Of a DNA stretch of 64,000 nt, positions 49,661-57,922 are shown one piece after another (position 1 is the first letter of the stretch; each line of letters begins with the position of its first letter). Where the stretch lies: the NCBI RefSeq assembly GCF_021391495.1, contig NZ_CP090063.1, positions 7,874,001 to 7,938,000 on the forward strand, written 5' to 3'. Origin of the DNA: Amycolatopsis acidiphila. Lineage in GTDB: Bacteria; Actinomycetota; Actinomycetes; Mycobacteriales; Pseudonocardiaceae. A program made the translations under genes and the position numbers. The notes under the pieces were generated by a model, which worked only from the letters and a program-made list of their open reading frames with translations, was not told the DNA's origin and made no database searches.

Positions 49661-51331
49661 GTGACTTCCTTCGAGCCCCTGGTCGACAGCCCCGAGCTGC
49701 GGAAGGCGCGAGGTGCCTTCTTCACGCCTGCAGCTCTCTGTAGCTACGTGGTGAACTGGGCTGTTCGAGACGCGGCCGATCGAGTTCTTGAACCAGCCTG
49801 CGGTGAGGCAGCCTTCCTAACTGCGGCCGGCGAGCGTCTCATGGAGCTCGCTGCTCAAAGCCGCAGGCCTGCTGCCGCGTTGCACGGCGTTGAGCTACAC
49901 GAACACAGCGCACGTCACGCCGCTGCCGTGGTGCGGGCGCAGGGGAACGACGTTCAAGTCGACGTCGGGGACTTCTTCACCTTCAGTCCGGAACCTGTCT
50001 ATGACGTGGTCATAGGTAATCCTCCCTACGTGCGTTATCAGGACTTTGCGGGTGAAGCGCGTATGCGGTCCCGCGAGGCGGCACTTCGCGCCGGCGTCCC
50101 GCTGACTGGCTTGGCGTCGTCCTGGGCCGCGTTCACAGTGCACGCTGCACTTTTTCTAAAGCCCGGCGGCCGCCTAGGCCTTGTTCTTCCAGCCGAGCTC
50201 TTAAGTGTTAACTATGCGGCACCAATTCGCCGCTTCCTAATGGAACGCTTCCAGTCCCTGCGCCTAGTTATGTTCACAGAACGTGTTTTCCCGGGCGTAA
50301 TGGAAGAAGTCGTTCTTATTCTAGCAGATGGGTTCGGCCGAGGCTCGGCCAAACACTGCGATATCTATCAAGCAAAAAACACCACAGATCTACATCAAGC
50401 AATCGAGCAACGATGGACGCCAGTCGATCTCGAAGCCAAGTGGTCTCCGTCTCTATTGTCAGAGTCCGCGCTCGATGCGTACGAGTCACTGGCCGCAAGT
50501 TCAATGTTTTCCACACTGCTCGCTTGGGGTGAGACCACGCTTGGAATGGTGACAGGAAATAACAAGTACTTCATGATGTCGCCAGCTCAAGTGGCAGAAC
50601 TAGGGCTTTCCCCCGACGAACTGTTGCCTATGTCGCCGCCGGGTTCGCGCCATCTTCGCGGCCTAGAATTTACGAAAGCTGCCTGGCGAGAGCTTGGCAG
50701 CGACGGGATGGCAACGTTGCTTCTGCGACCAATGGGCGAGCCCTCCCCTGAGGCAAAAGCTTACTTCGCGAAGGGCGAGAAAGATAAGGTCGACCAAGCA
50801 TACAAATGCCGAGTTCGCAAGCCGTGGTGGCGCGTCCCATTGGTAGCTAAAGCCGACATGTTCCTCACTTATATGAACGCCGACACCGTGCGTCTGTGTC
50901 AAAACAGTGCGGGCGTGCACAATCTGAACTCGGTACACGGCGTATATCTACGAAAAGGCGTGCTTCAGCTCGGAAAGAAAAACCTGCCAATTGCCACGCT
51001 CAATTCGATGACCTTGCTAAGCGCAGAGACTGTGGGGCGAGCCTATGGCGGCGGCATGTTGAAAGTCGAGCCAAAAGAAGCGGATCAACTTATAGTGCCG
51101 TCAAAGATGCTCGTCGAAAACGCTCAGGGCGACCTCGCTTCTATCCGCCCACAAGTCGCTCGGTTTCTGCAAACTGGCAAGTTATTCGAAGCTGTTCGAC
51201 TAGTTGACGACGTCTTATTAAGTGCTCATGTAAAGATGAATCGAACACAGATAAAGGCGCTCCGTACATCGCATATGGAGTTGCGAAAACGTCGCGCCTC
51301 TAGAGGAGCCAGCGCGCGTGACTCGAATTGA
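49661..51331 (+). CDS. DNA adenine methyltransferase (N6, NPPY type)
   Basis: This 556-residue methyltransferase has the SAM site LEPACGEAAFLT (43-54) and the catalytic motif GNPPYVRYQDF (Asn120-Tyr123) in the order typical of gamma-class adenine methylases such as Eco57I-like enzymes. The C-terminal half (target recognition) is long and includes WWRVPLVAKADMFLTYMNAD and the LNSMTLLSAETVGRAYGGGM region. It is the first gene of a coupled three-gene operon with two putative nucleases, so it most likely protects host DNA. The start is GTG. Confidence 0.8.
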   Translation: MTSFEPLVDSPELRKARGAFFTPAALCSYVVNWAVRDAADRVLEPACGEAAFLTAAGERLMELAAQSRRPAAALHGVELHEHSARHAAAVVRAQGNDVQVDVGDFFTFSPEPVYDVVIGNPPYVRYQDFAGEARMRSREAALRAGVPLTGLASSWAAFTVHAALFLKPGGRLGLVLPAELLSVNYAAPIRRFLMERFQSLRLVMFTERVFPGVMEEVVLILADGFGRGSAKHCDIYQAKNTTDLHQAIEQRWTPVDLEAKWSPSLLSESALDAYESLAASSMFSTLLAWGETTLGMVTGNNKYFMMSPAQVAELGLSPDELLPMSPPGSRHLRGLEFTKAAWRELGSDGMATLLLRPMGEPSPEAKAYFAKGEKDKVDQAYKCRVRKPWWRVPLVAKADMFLTYMNADTVRLCQNSAGVHNLNSVHGVYLRKGVLQLGKKNLPIATLNSMTLLSAETVGRAYGGGMLKVEPKEADQLIVPSKMLVENAQGDLASIRPQVARFLQTGKLFEAVRLVDDVLLSAHVKMNRTQIKALRTSHMELRKRRASRGASARDSN

Positions 51332-52055
51332 CGACTCAGTCAGACAAGCTCTCAAGTCGCTTGGCACTAAGCCTCCCGATGACTCGAATAATTCGGTTAA
51401 GAAGGCTTACTCGGAAAACATGTCGAATGCTCTCGCGGCGGCGCTCGCCGATGAGCTTCGACGTCGCGGCCTACGCGGTACCCGCCCGGCCGGTCCAGGA
51501 GAGGTGGGGGCATCGGGAGCCGGGCGCCGACTTAATGGTGGCTTATTTTCGAAAAAGATCGATGTGAGCTGGGCGACCGAAGAGTCCGGGCTCCTGCTCG
51601 GAATGAGTATCAAGTGTATAAATTTCCGAGACGGTCGAAGCCATAATTACCAGAAGAACCTGACCAATCGTAGGGGCGACCTGGCGGTAGAAGCGGTTAC
51701 GCTGCATCGAAGGTTTCCGTATGCAGTCCTGGCAGGCTTCCTGGTTATGGATGACGGCGCACGCCATGACGGTACTGCGAAACGCACCAGCACATTCATT
51801 AACGCGTTTCCACGTCTCCGGATTTTTACTGGAAGGTCAGACCCATCAGGCCGCGAGGAGCAGTTCGAGCGATTGTACATAATGTTAGTCGATGCTAATC
51901 CGTTTCGACCAACACTTGACTGCTATCGAGCTGATGACCCTAGCCAGGCCGTGCCTATGGACGAGATATTTGACGACTTGATTTCTTTGTTAGTCGAGAG
52001 AAACTTCGACGCTTACGAGCGAAATGGCAGTAACGGCCTCCAGAAGGCAAAGTGA
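51318..52055 (+). CDS. Putative restriction endonuclease subunit A
   Basis: This 245-residue protein starts at a GTG inside the methyltransferase end (14-base overlap). The segment FSKKIDVSWATEESG then GLLLGMSIKCINFRDG gives Asp82 and Ser97-x-Lys99, a D...SxK layout of the PD-(D/E)xK nuclease fold. The rest is unrecognised; it includes ERLYIMLVDANPFRPTLDCY near the C-terminus. It precedes a second gene with the same layout. Cleavage activity is inferred from context. Confidence 0.6.
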   Translation: MTRIDDSVRQALKSLGTKPPDDSNNSVKKAYSENMSNALAAALADELRRRGLRGTRPAGPGEVGASGAGRRLNGGLFSKKIDVSWATEESGLLLGMSIKCINFRDGRSHNYQKNLTNRRGDLAVEAVTLHRRFPYAVLAGFLVMDDGARHDGTAKRTSTFINAFPRLRIFTGRSDPSGREEQFERLYIMLVDANPFRPTLDCYRADDPSQAVPMDEIFDDLISLLVERNFDAYERNGSNGLQKAK

Positions 52056-52930
52056 TGACTGAAGCTAAGATCGTTGACATCTTTTCATTGCTTGAGCCGA
52101 TTGTGCTCGCGCATCCTGAGACCAACCCTTGGCAGGTTCGTGGCGCTGGACCTGCGGTATATGACGCTGACTTCAAGTTGCTTGAGGAGATGCTGACTGT
52201 CCCCGTGGCAGAGGGAACGGGGACTCAGTCGGGTAGACTGGCGAAAACGATCGATGCCTGGGTTGCAAGGGAGTTGCGACGTTCTGGCTTCGACGAAGAC
52301 GAGGTTTGGCCACGCCTGAGCGCACCCCGCGTTGTACCGCGCGAGGTCTCGCAGTTCATAAAGATGTTGCCTCGGCGGTTACAGTCCGAAGCCAGGATGC
52401 AACTCCTCCGCAACACCACGGTTGCCCCTTCGGACGCGCGCATACTAGGACGAGCGTATGTGAAGCAGGTCGACGTCCTCATAGCACAATGGTCACGCGG
52501 CCCCGAGCTTCTCGTCTCAACTAAGAGCATGGGGTCCTCGTTTAGAAAGAACCTGGCAAACAGATTTGAAGAGGCATACGGCGATGCCAAGAACTTGCGT
52601 GGCCGATACCCGCTTGCAGCGATGGGTTTTTTGTTTCTCCTGAGATCGACAATCCAGGAGGAGGCGGGGGCCTTCGAGCGCGCGGTTGACATGATGCGGA
52701 AGCTGAAGGCGGAAAGTGACGTATACGACGCAACTTGCCTAGTTGTGGCTGAGTGGCACGAGGGGATGAAGCCCGCAAAGGTGACCTTGCTAAATGATTT
52801 GGTACCCGAGGACTTGAACGCCAACACGTTTATGGCGACACTCGTTGATGCCGTTTTGACTCGAACACCTGTGGAGATGCACGTTGAGGTACGGCAGCGG
52901 CGCGAGCATCGCGTACTGCCGATCGAGTAG
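52055..52930 (+). CDS. Putative restriction endonuclease subunit B
   Basis: This 291-residue protein is read from the ATG overlapping the previous stop (TGATG); a GTG just before it is also possible. AYVKQVDVLIAQW and ELLVSTKSMGSSFRKNLANR give Asp140 and Ser155-Thr-Lys157, again a D...STK core. A helix-rich N-terminal part (AKTIDAWVARELRRSGFDED, VVPREVSQFIKMLPRRLQSE) could bind DNA. Two related cores in one operon suggest a heteromeric nuclease. No known restriction family could be named. Confidence 0.6.
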   Translation: MTEAKIVDIFSLLEPIVLAHPETNPWQVRGAGPAVYDADFKLLEEMLTVPVAEGTGTQSGRLAKTIDAWVARELRRSGFDEDEVWPRLSAPRVVPREVSQFIKMLPRRLQSEARMQLLRNTTVAPSDARILGRAYVKQVDVLIAQWSRGPELLVSTKSMGSSFRKNLANRFEEAYGDAKNLRGRYPLAAMGFLFLLRSTIQEEAGAFERAVDMMRKLKAESDVYDATCLVVAEWHEGMKPAKVTLLNDLVPEDLNANTFMATLVDAVLTRTPVEMHVEVRQRREHRVLPIE

Positions 52931-52974
52931 GCAGGTCGGGGATCGAGACAGAACGGCTCGCCAGGTCCTAGGTA

Positions 52975-53007
52975 GTACTTTAAGTGTTGGGTGATACTCT
53001 GAGTGCT
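52975..53007. promoter_or_regulatory. Operator-like site upstream of the ABM-XRE operon
   Basis: This 33-base segment, beginning GTACTTTAAGTGTTG and ending ACTCTGAGTGCT, matches 23 of 33 positions of the palindrome upstream of pra (54564-54596). It lies 19 bases before the first start codon, so the XRE regulator probably controls its own operon. Confidence 0.6.
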
Positions 53008-53026
53008 ACTCTAGGGAGGAGCGGTC

Positions 53027-53329
53027 ATGTTCGCGCTTATTGTTCGGTTTTATCTTCGTGATGAAGTAGCAGCTGAGCAGTTCGATTCGTTGGTCGCGGA
53101 GACGGTGCCCTTGATCAGAGCTACAGAGCCCGGCACTCTGATCTACGCCGTGCACAAGGTCAAGGACGCTCCGCTGTCGCGCGTCTTCTACGAGCTGTAC
53201 GAGTCGCGCGAGGCGTTTGACCAGCACGAAGCCAACGAGCACACTAAGCGCTTCCTGGCTGAGCGAGAGCAGTACCTGACTGGTGTCCGCGTCGAGTTCT
53301 TGGACTCGCCGACCGGCAAGGGGTTCTGA
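53027..53329 (+). CDS. ABM-domain (antibiotic biosynthesis monooxygenase-like) protein
   Basis: This 100-residue protein has the ferredoxin-like ABM fold: FALIVRFYLRDEVAAEQFDS, PLIRATEPGTLIYAVHKVKD, FYELYESREAFDQHEANEHT. Members include small quinol monooxygenases and heme-degrading proteins. The start has AGGGAGGAG upstream. Its stop shares a base with the XRE gene start. In an AICE it may sense a small molecule or oxidant for the regulator; that is inference. Confidence 0.75.
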   Translation: MFALIVRFYLRDEVAAEQFDSLVAETVPLIRATEPGTLIYAVHKVKDAPLSRVFYELYESREAFDQHEANEHTKRFLAEREQYLTGVRVEFLDSPTGKGF

Positions 53330-54540
53330 TGCCTCTGCCCAGCGACGCGAAGGCACTTGGCAGGCGAGTCGCGTCGCATCGGGCCAGGCGGGGGCTGTCT
53401 CAGAAGGAGCTTGGGGCGAAGATCAGCCGCTCTGAGAGCTGGGTGAGTCAGGTCGAGCGGGGTGCTCGGCGGATCGACCGCATGTCGGTGTTGGAGACGC
53501 TGGCTGAGGCGCTTGAGGTGCCGATCGGTGAGCTGGCTCCCGAAGAGAACGTGGTCGCTGCCGCGACTCAGAAGCCGCAGGCTGCATCCAGTCTGAGTTT
53601 GGCCCTGTCGTCGAGTGATGCGCTGCATGCGGTGCTGTCCGAGAAAGCCCCGGTCGATATCGACGCTCTGGGGGCCAGGGCTGAGCAAGCGTGGGACTTC
53701 GCGCACGGCTCGGAGTACGAGAACCTGAGCGAACTGCTCGGGACGCTGATCCCAGAGCTGGAGTACGCCGCCCGCAAGACCACGGGCGCGGACCGGCAGC
53801 GGGCGTGCATCGCGAAGGCCAAGGCGTATCACGCGGCGGCTGGTGTCCTCTCGAAGATGGACGAGCTGGCGGCGGCCTTGGTGGCTGTCGACCGCTCGAT
53901 CGCTGCTGCGGAAGAGGCCGACGACCCGCTGTTGATGGCGGCCGGCGCCTTCCGGCTGGCCATCGTGTTCCAGAACGCCCGACGCCAAGACCTGGCACTT
54001 CGCACGGCGAGTACGGCCGTCAACGCACTGGCGCGGCTGGTCGAGGCTGGAGAACCGGAAGCCGTGGCACTACGTGGCGCCCTGTACTTGCAGCTCGCCG
54101 TGGCGTCGGCTCGTACAAACCAGGCGGACGAGGCTTACGGCTACCTGGAGCGCGCCCGAGAGGCCGCAAGCTTCTTGGGCGTCGACCGGAACGACTACAA
54201 CACCGAGTTCGGGCCCACGAACGTCATGCTGCACGAGGTCAACGTGGCCGTAGAGCTCGGCGACGCCGGTCGTGCCCTCCGGGTGGCAGCCAAGGCTGAC
54301 ACCTCCCGCATGTCACCGGAGCGGCAGGGTCGTCTCCTGATCGACGTGGCTCGCGCACACGCACAGCGGCGACAAGCCGAGGAGCTAACAGCCGCACTCC
54401 GACGTGCCTTCGAAGTGGCTCCGGAGCAGGTGCGTACCCACCGAGTCGTCCGAGAGCTGCTGGATGACGCCCTCAGCAGCGACTACGGGAACACTCCTGA
54501 GCTGCGAGAACTCTCCCACGAGATCGGAGCACGCGCCTAA
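53329..54540 (+). CDS. XRE-family regulator with TPR-like C-terminal domain
   Basis: This 403-residue protein has an N-terminal XRE helix-turn-helix (RRGLSQKELGAKISRSESWV, SQVERGARRIDRMSVLETLA) and a long helical TPR-like region. Regulators of this shape often bind a peptide or partner at the TPR part. It is next to pra and to the palindrome at 54560-54599, and its own operon carries a weaker copy. It plays the role that the GntR/UTRA protein fills in AICE-1, probably repressing pra. Confidence 0.8.
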   Translation: MPLPSDAKALGRRVASHRARRGLSQKELGAKISRSESWVSQVERGARRIDRMSVLETLAEALEVPIGELAPEENVVAAATQKPQAASSLSLALSSSDALHAVLSEKAPVDIDALGARAEQAWDFAHGSEYENLSELLGTLIPELEYAARKTTGADRQRACIAKAKAYHAAAGVLSKMDELAAALVAVDRSIAAAEEADDPLLMAAGAFRLAIVFQNARRQDLALRTASTAVNALARLVEAGEPEAVALRGALYLQLAVASARTNQADEAYGYLERAREAASFLGVDRNDYNTEFGPTNVMLHEVNVAVELGDAGRALRVAAKADTSRMSPERQGRLLIDVARAHAQRRQAEELTAALRRAFEVAPEQVRTHRVVRELLDDALSSDYGNTPELRELSHEIGARA

Positions 54541-54599
54541 CCCGCACTTTTTTTGCGATACCCGCACTTTCAGTGTTGCCCGGTACTGAAAGTGCGGGT
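54540..54599. promoter_or_regulatory. Perfect palindrome plus half-site upstream of pra
   Basis: ACCCGCACTTTCAGT (54560-54574) and ACTGAAAGTGCGGGT (54585-54599) are perfect reverse complements, 10 bases apart. An extra half-site ACCCGCACTTT lies at 54540-54550. This region starts right at the XRE stop and precedes pra by 63 bases; it is the likely main operator of the transfer operon. Confidence 0.75.
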
Positions 54600-54662
54600 A
54601 GCTTGGTCTATGCAAGCCCGCGAAGGGCTCCCGAAGAAGACCGAGAAGCAAAGGTGTTGAGG

Positions 54663-55124
54663 ATGGCGATCACGAGGGGACACCGTTTCCCGATCGAGTT
54701 CGATGAGGCGTTTCCGCAGGGCCTGGTTATGGTGGGCGAGGTTTCGCCGGACAACGAGTACCAGTCGCGTGACGACCGGTCGGCTGGTCGGCCCGCACGA
54801 CAGCGGGTGGACGAGACCACCGGCAAGCGGCAGTGGAAGGTGGCCGTAACCGACCCGTCCGAGCCCAACGCCAAGCGGGCCTCGTACGAGATCACATTCC
54901 TGGCCGATGTCCAGCCCGTCCCGACCACCACCGAGGTGCTGCCGGGAATGCGGCCGATCGAGCTGGACGGGCTGACCGCTGAGCCGCGCGTGGCGGGCAA
55001 CGGCGAGTTCAAGTACCAGTCCTTCGTCTTCCGCGCGACTGGGTTCAAGGCCGCGAACAACGGCGGTGGCAGGGCTGGGAAGTCGCCGGGGAACGCCGGT
55101 GAGCAGTCGGCCAAGGCTGCGTGA
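54663..55124 (+). CDS. pra: Pra: plasmid replication, integration and excision activator
   Basis: This 153-residue Pra-family protein is closely similar to AICE-1 Pra, with GHRFPIEFDEAFPQGLVMVG, TTGKRQWKVAVTDPSEPNAK and LPGMRPIELDGLTAEPRVAG. In pSAM2 Pra turns on replication and excision genes. It is the first gene of the plus-strand core, just after the palindromic operator. The small gntR gene starts four bases after its stop. Confidence 0.8.
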   Translation: MAITRGHRFPIEFDEAFPQGLVMVGEVSPDNEYQSRDDRSAGRPARQRVDETTGKRQWKVAVTDPSEPNAKRASYEITFLADVQPVPTTTEVLPGMRPIELDGLTAEPRVAGNGEFKYQSFVFRATGFKAANNGGGRAGKSPGNAGEQSAKAA

Positions 55125-55128
55125 ATAG

Positions 55129-55419
55129 ATGATGTACAGCGACGTTTCGGTGTCGGCGGTTCCGCGCATCGAGAAGCCGGACGATGGCCCGGGGTATCTG
55201 TACGACTGGATGGCTGAGCATCTCGCCACCCGGATCGAAATGGGCGAACTCCGACCCCACACCCGGCTTCCCAGCGAATCGCGGTTGGCCTCCGAGTACG
55301 GCGTCTCGCTGGGAACCGCGCGGCACGCGACCCGAATCCTGCAGTCTCGCGGACTGCTGGTGACGGTCAAGTCCAAGGGCACCTACGTAGCCACCCAGTT
55401 GGATCGGGGAAGGCCTTAG
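55129..55419 (+). CDS. Short GntR-type winged-helix regulator
   Basis: This 96-residue protein is a stand-alone GntR DNA-binding domain: LATRIEMGELRPHTRLPSES, LASEYGVSLGTARHATRIL and LLVTVKSKGTYVATQ. It corresponds to the AICE-1 protein at 15262-15546; the N-terminal 25 residues differ while the helix-turn-helix is nearly the same, so both probably bind related sites. It follows pra by four bases. Confidence 0.8.
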   Translation: MMYSDVSVSAVPRIEKPDDGPGYLYDWMAEHLATRIEMGELRPHTRLPSESRLASEYGVSLGTARHATRILQSRGLLVTVKSKGTYVATQLDRGRP

Positions 55420-55423
55420 GTCC

Positions 55424-55470
55424 GGCACGGGGACGGATGCAGGATTCGACGGCCCGTCTGTCCCCGTGCC
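55424..55470. terminator. Stem-loop between gntR and zinc-ribbon gene
   Basis: GGCACGGGGACGGA pairs with TCTGTCCCCGTGCC over a loop of about 19 bases. A similar hairpin is in the same gap of AICE-1 (15213-15256). It may reduce read-through into the transfer genes. Confidence 0.45.
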
Positions 55471-55502
55471 TCCCACCCACATCCCTTGGAGGGGAGGTGA
55501 TC

Positions 55503-55646
55503 GTGGTGGCAACCAGAGTACGGAACTCCCGGCGTCGCTGGCTGGTACGCCGACGCTGCCTGCTCTGCGGGCAACCACACCGGCTCATTCGCGACAAGGT
55601 CCACGTGTGCCGGACGTGTGCCCTACGCCCATTCGAAGGTCTCTAA
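55503..55646 (+). CDS. Small basic zinc-ribbon protein (AICE core)
   Basis: This 47-residue protein has ATRVRNSRRRWLVRRRC, then CLLCGQPHRLIRDKVHVCRTC, that is two CxxC pairs, and ends RPFEGL. It is nearly the same as the AICE-1 gene at 15049-15192. GGAGGGGAGG precedes the start region; three GTG codons are possible, and the middle one is used here. It probably binds nucleic acid. Confidence 0.65.
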   Translation: MVATRVRNSRRRWLVRRRCLLCGQPHRLIRDKVHVCRTCALRPFEGL

Positions 55647-55798
55647 ACCAAAGTCCACAGTAGACGCTCAACGCACGCGGGCCGTGTGTCGATCAAACAC
55701 GCCCTCGTGCGGAATCCCGGAAACGTAAGGCGCAGAAGCGGAACCTGGCTACCAACCCTTTCCCGCTCCTGCGCTGTCTACCCTGATGGAGCAGACAA

Positions 55799-55966
55799 GT
55801 GGAAACCATAGACAACGCGAACCAACGCGTGTCAACAGACCGCACCCCGCCGCGGTGCGCCACATGCAAAAAGTTCACCCGACTGCTACCCGGCGACACC
55901 GAGTGCGCCTTCTGCGCGGGCAGGCTCCCCATCCTGATCACCACGAAGGCGGGTGCGCGCCGATGA
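55799..55966 (+). CDS. Small zinc-ribbon protein coupled to traB
   Basis: This 55-residue protein begins VETIDNANQRVSTDRTPPRC and has CATC and CAFC pairs, matching the AICE-1 gene at 14745-14903 in its first 40 residues. The C-terminal tails differ. The GTG start lies near GGAGCAGACAA. Its TGA overlaps the ATG of traB. The conserved coupling suggests it is needed with the translocase. Confidence 0.7.
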   Translation: METIDNANQRVSTDRTPPRCATCKKFTRLLPGDTECAFCAGRLPILITTKAGARR

Positions 55967-57524
55967 ACGCACACACCTTCGGAATCCTGTTCCTCGGCGG
56001 CGTCGGCCTGGCGATCGTGGTCTGGGTGCTGCACAAGCTCGGCCGCGCTCTCGCCTCGATTGCGGAAGCTCTCGCGGCCGCTGCCGTGGTGTTCATCGCG
56101 CTGTGGTGGCTACTCAAGGGCCTGAGCTGGGTCGTGAAAGAGATCGTGACCCATCCCCGAACAAGCCTCACCGTCGTCACGGTGACCGCGTGGTGTCACT
56201 GGCTGGGCTGGCTCTCGTTGGCCGTCGCTGTTGCAGCGGCTTCAGCGGTTCTCGGTCTGTGGCGGCTGGTGGACCTGGTGTCGTTCGACCAGTGGGCCGG
56301 ACGGATCTTGCGGTCCTGGTGGCAGCGCTGGGCCATCTACGCACCAAAACTGCCCGGCTGGTTGCACGCCTGCGGGTTGAGCGTCAAGGACGACACGGTG
56401 CCGGTCGACGTGACCGTGAGCCTCGTTGGCCGCAAGAAGATCACTCGCGACCGCTCACACCCCAACGTGCGGATTCCTCGAGTGCGGGGAGTGAAGTCCG
56501 GCCCGTCGTGGGACGAGGTGCGGGTGGAGCTGGTGCCCGGCCAGAAGCCCGAGGACTTCGACGAAGCCGCTCGCGCCTTGGCCTCGGCACGCAAGGTGTC
56601 GCGGTGTCAGGTGCGGGAGGTCGCACCGAATGTGGTGTCCGTCGACTTCCAGCGTCGTGACCTGCTCGCCGCTCCGGTGCCGTGCCGGTGCCGGAGCTAG
56701 CGGGAACCGATGCGGGGGATCTGCGGCGGGTGTGGGCCGGGCGGACCGAGTACGGGCAGGACTGGTACCTGCCGCTGTACGGCTCGGGCAGTCACACCCT
56801 CACGGCTGGCGCCTCCGGTGCAGGGAAGAACTCGGTCATGTGGTGCCCGCTGGCGTCGATCGCTCCGGCAATTCGGGATGGCCTGGTGCGAGTCTCCGGG
56901 ATCGACCCGAAAGGCATGGAGCTGGCTTACGGGCGGGGCATCTTTCATCGCTACGCCGTGACTGCCAAGGAGGCACTTGAGGTTCTGGATGACCTGGTGG
57001 CCGCGATGGACGAGCGCAAGTGCCAGTTCGCCGGACACGTCCGGGCCGTGCCGATCAGCCGGGACAACCCGCTGGAGCTGGTCGAGTTCGACGAGATCGG
57101 GGCACTAACCCGGTACACCGACCGCAAGACCCGGGACTTGATCGTGGAGAAGGTCGCGCTGCTGACGACACAGGGCCGGGCATTGGGCTTCACCGTGCGC
57201 GGATATGTGCAGGAGCCGACGAAGGAGACGGTTCCGGTCCGGGAGCTGTTCCCTCGCCGTATCTGCCTTCGCGTCACGGCCAAGTCGCATGTCGCCATGG
57301 TGCTCGGGGACCAAGCCTATGAGCGCGGCGCGTGGGCGAATCGCATTGACGAGTCCGCGGCTGGTGTCGGTTACGTGTGGGGCGAAGGGCTCCGGGAACC
57401 GCTGCGCGTGCGGGCGGGCTGGGTGCCCGACGAGACCGTGAAAGCCCTGGAGGCGTTCGTCGCTGGCGGTCAGGTCCTCACCCTGCCCGGCCGGACCTCG
57501 GACGAGGGCGGGGTGGCGGCGTGA
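55963..57524 (+). pseudogene. traB: traB translocase gene disrupted by a frameshift
   Basis: The first 245 codons encode the membrane segments and N-terminal part of TraB and stop at 56700; the second part, carrying Walker A GASGAGKNSVMW and Walker B LELVEFDEIGALT, continues in another frame to 57524. Repairing one missing base in the tandem CCGGTG stretch near 56680 would give a 520-residue protein, against 514 in AICE-1. As it stands neither half can make a motor. A sequencing error cannot be excluded. Confidence 0.8.
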
Positions 57525-57922
57525 ACCACCACCGTCACGATGTCCTGCCCTACCTGGACGCTCTGAGGGAGCACCTCGTCCGACATGACGTGCCCTCGCC
57601 GGTGTCGGTGGAGTGCACGAACTGGCGCGAGCCGATCGCGGTGCACCTGTATGAGATCACCCTGTCCGATCTCGCGTCGGCTCTGCTGCTTTGGACGAAG
57701 TCTCTCGACGGTGTGACGGTCACGGCGAAGCGGATGCGGCATGACCAGTCGGTGCATCTGACTGTGGTCGGTCGGGTCGCCTCCGGTGTCCCACTGCACG
57801 TGTGGGGCGGGGTGCGGTTCGAGCGCCCCCTGTTTCCGGACCTGCCAACCGGCGTGGAGCAGGACGTGGAGCTGTCCACGCTGCACCGCTGGAAGCACCC
57901 CGGGCAGGGGGTGGCCGCCTGA
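57521..57922 (+). CDS. AICE core hypothetical protein between traB and repSA
   Basis: This 133-residue protein has the same length and position as the AICE-1 protein at 12806-13207 but only limited similarity: ALLLWTKSLDGVTVTAKRMR, HLTVVGRVASGVPLHVWGGV and the end GQGVAA. The GTG overlaps the traB stop, and its own stop overlaps the repSA ATG. It is soluble and lacks recognised motifs. A role in transfer is inferred from position. Confidence 0.6.
   Translation: MNHHRHDVLPYLDALREHLVRHDVPSPVSVECTNWREPIAVHLYEITLSDLASALLLWTKSLDGVTVTAKRMRHDQSVHLTVVGRVASGVPLHVWGGVRFERPLFPDLPTGVEQDVELSTLHRWKHPGQGVAA

Noticed and set aside
56670..56705. Programmed ribosomal frameshift in traB
   Set aside because: There is no slippery heptamer, and AICE-1 encodes the same protein in one frame; an indel in the CCGGTG tandem is simpler.
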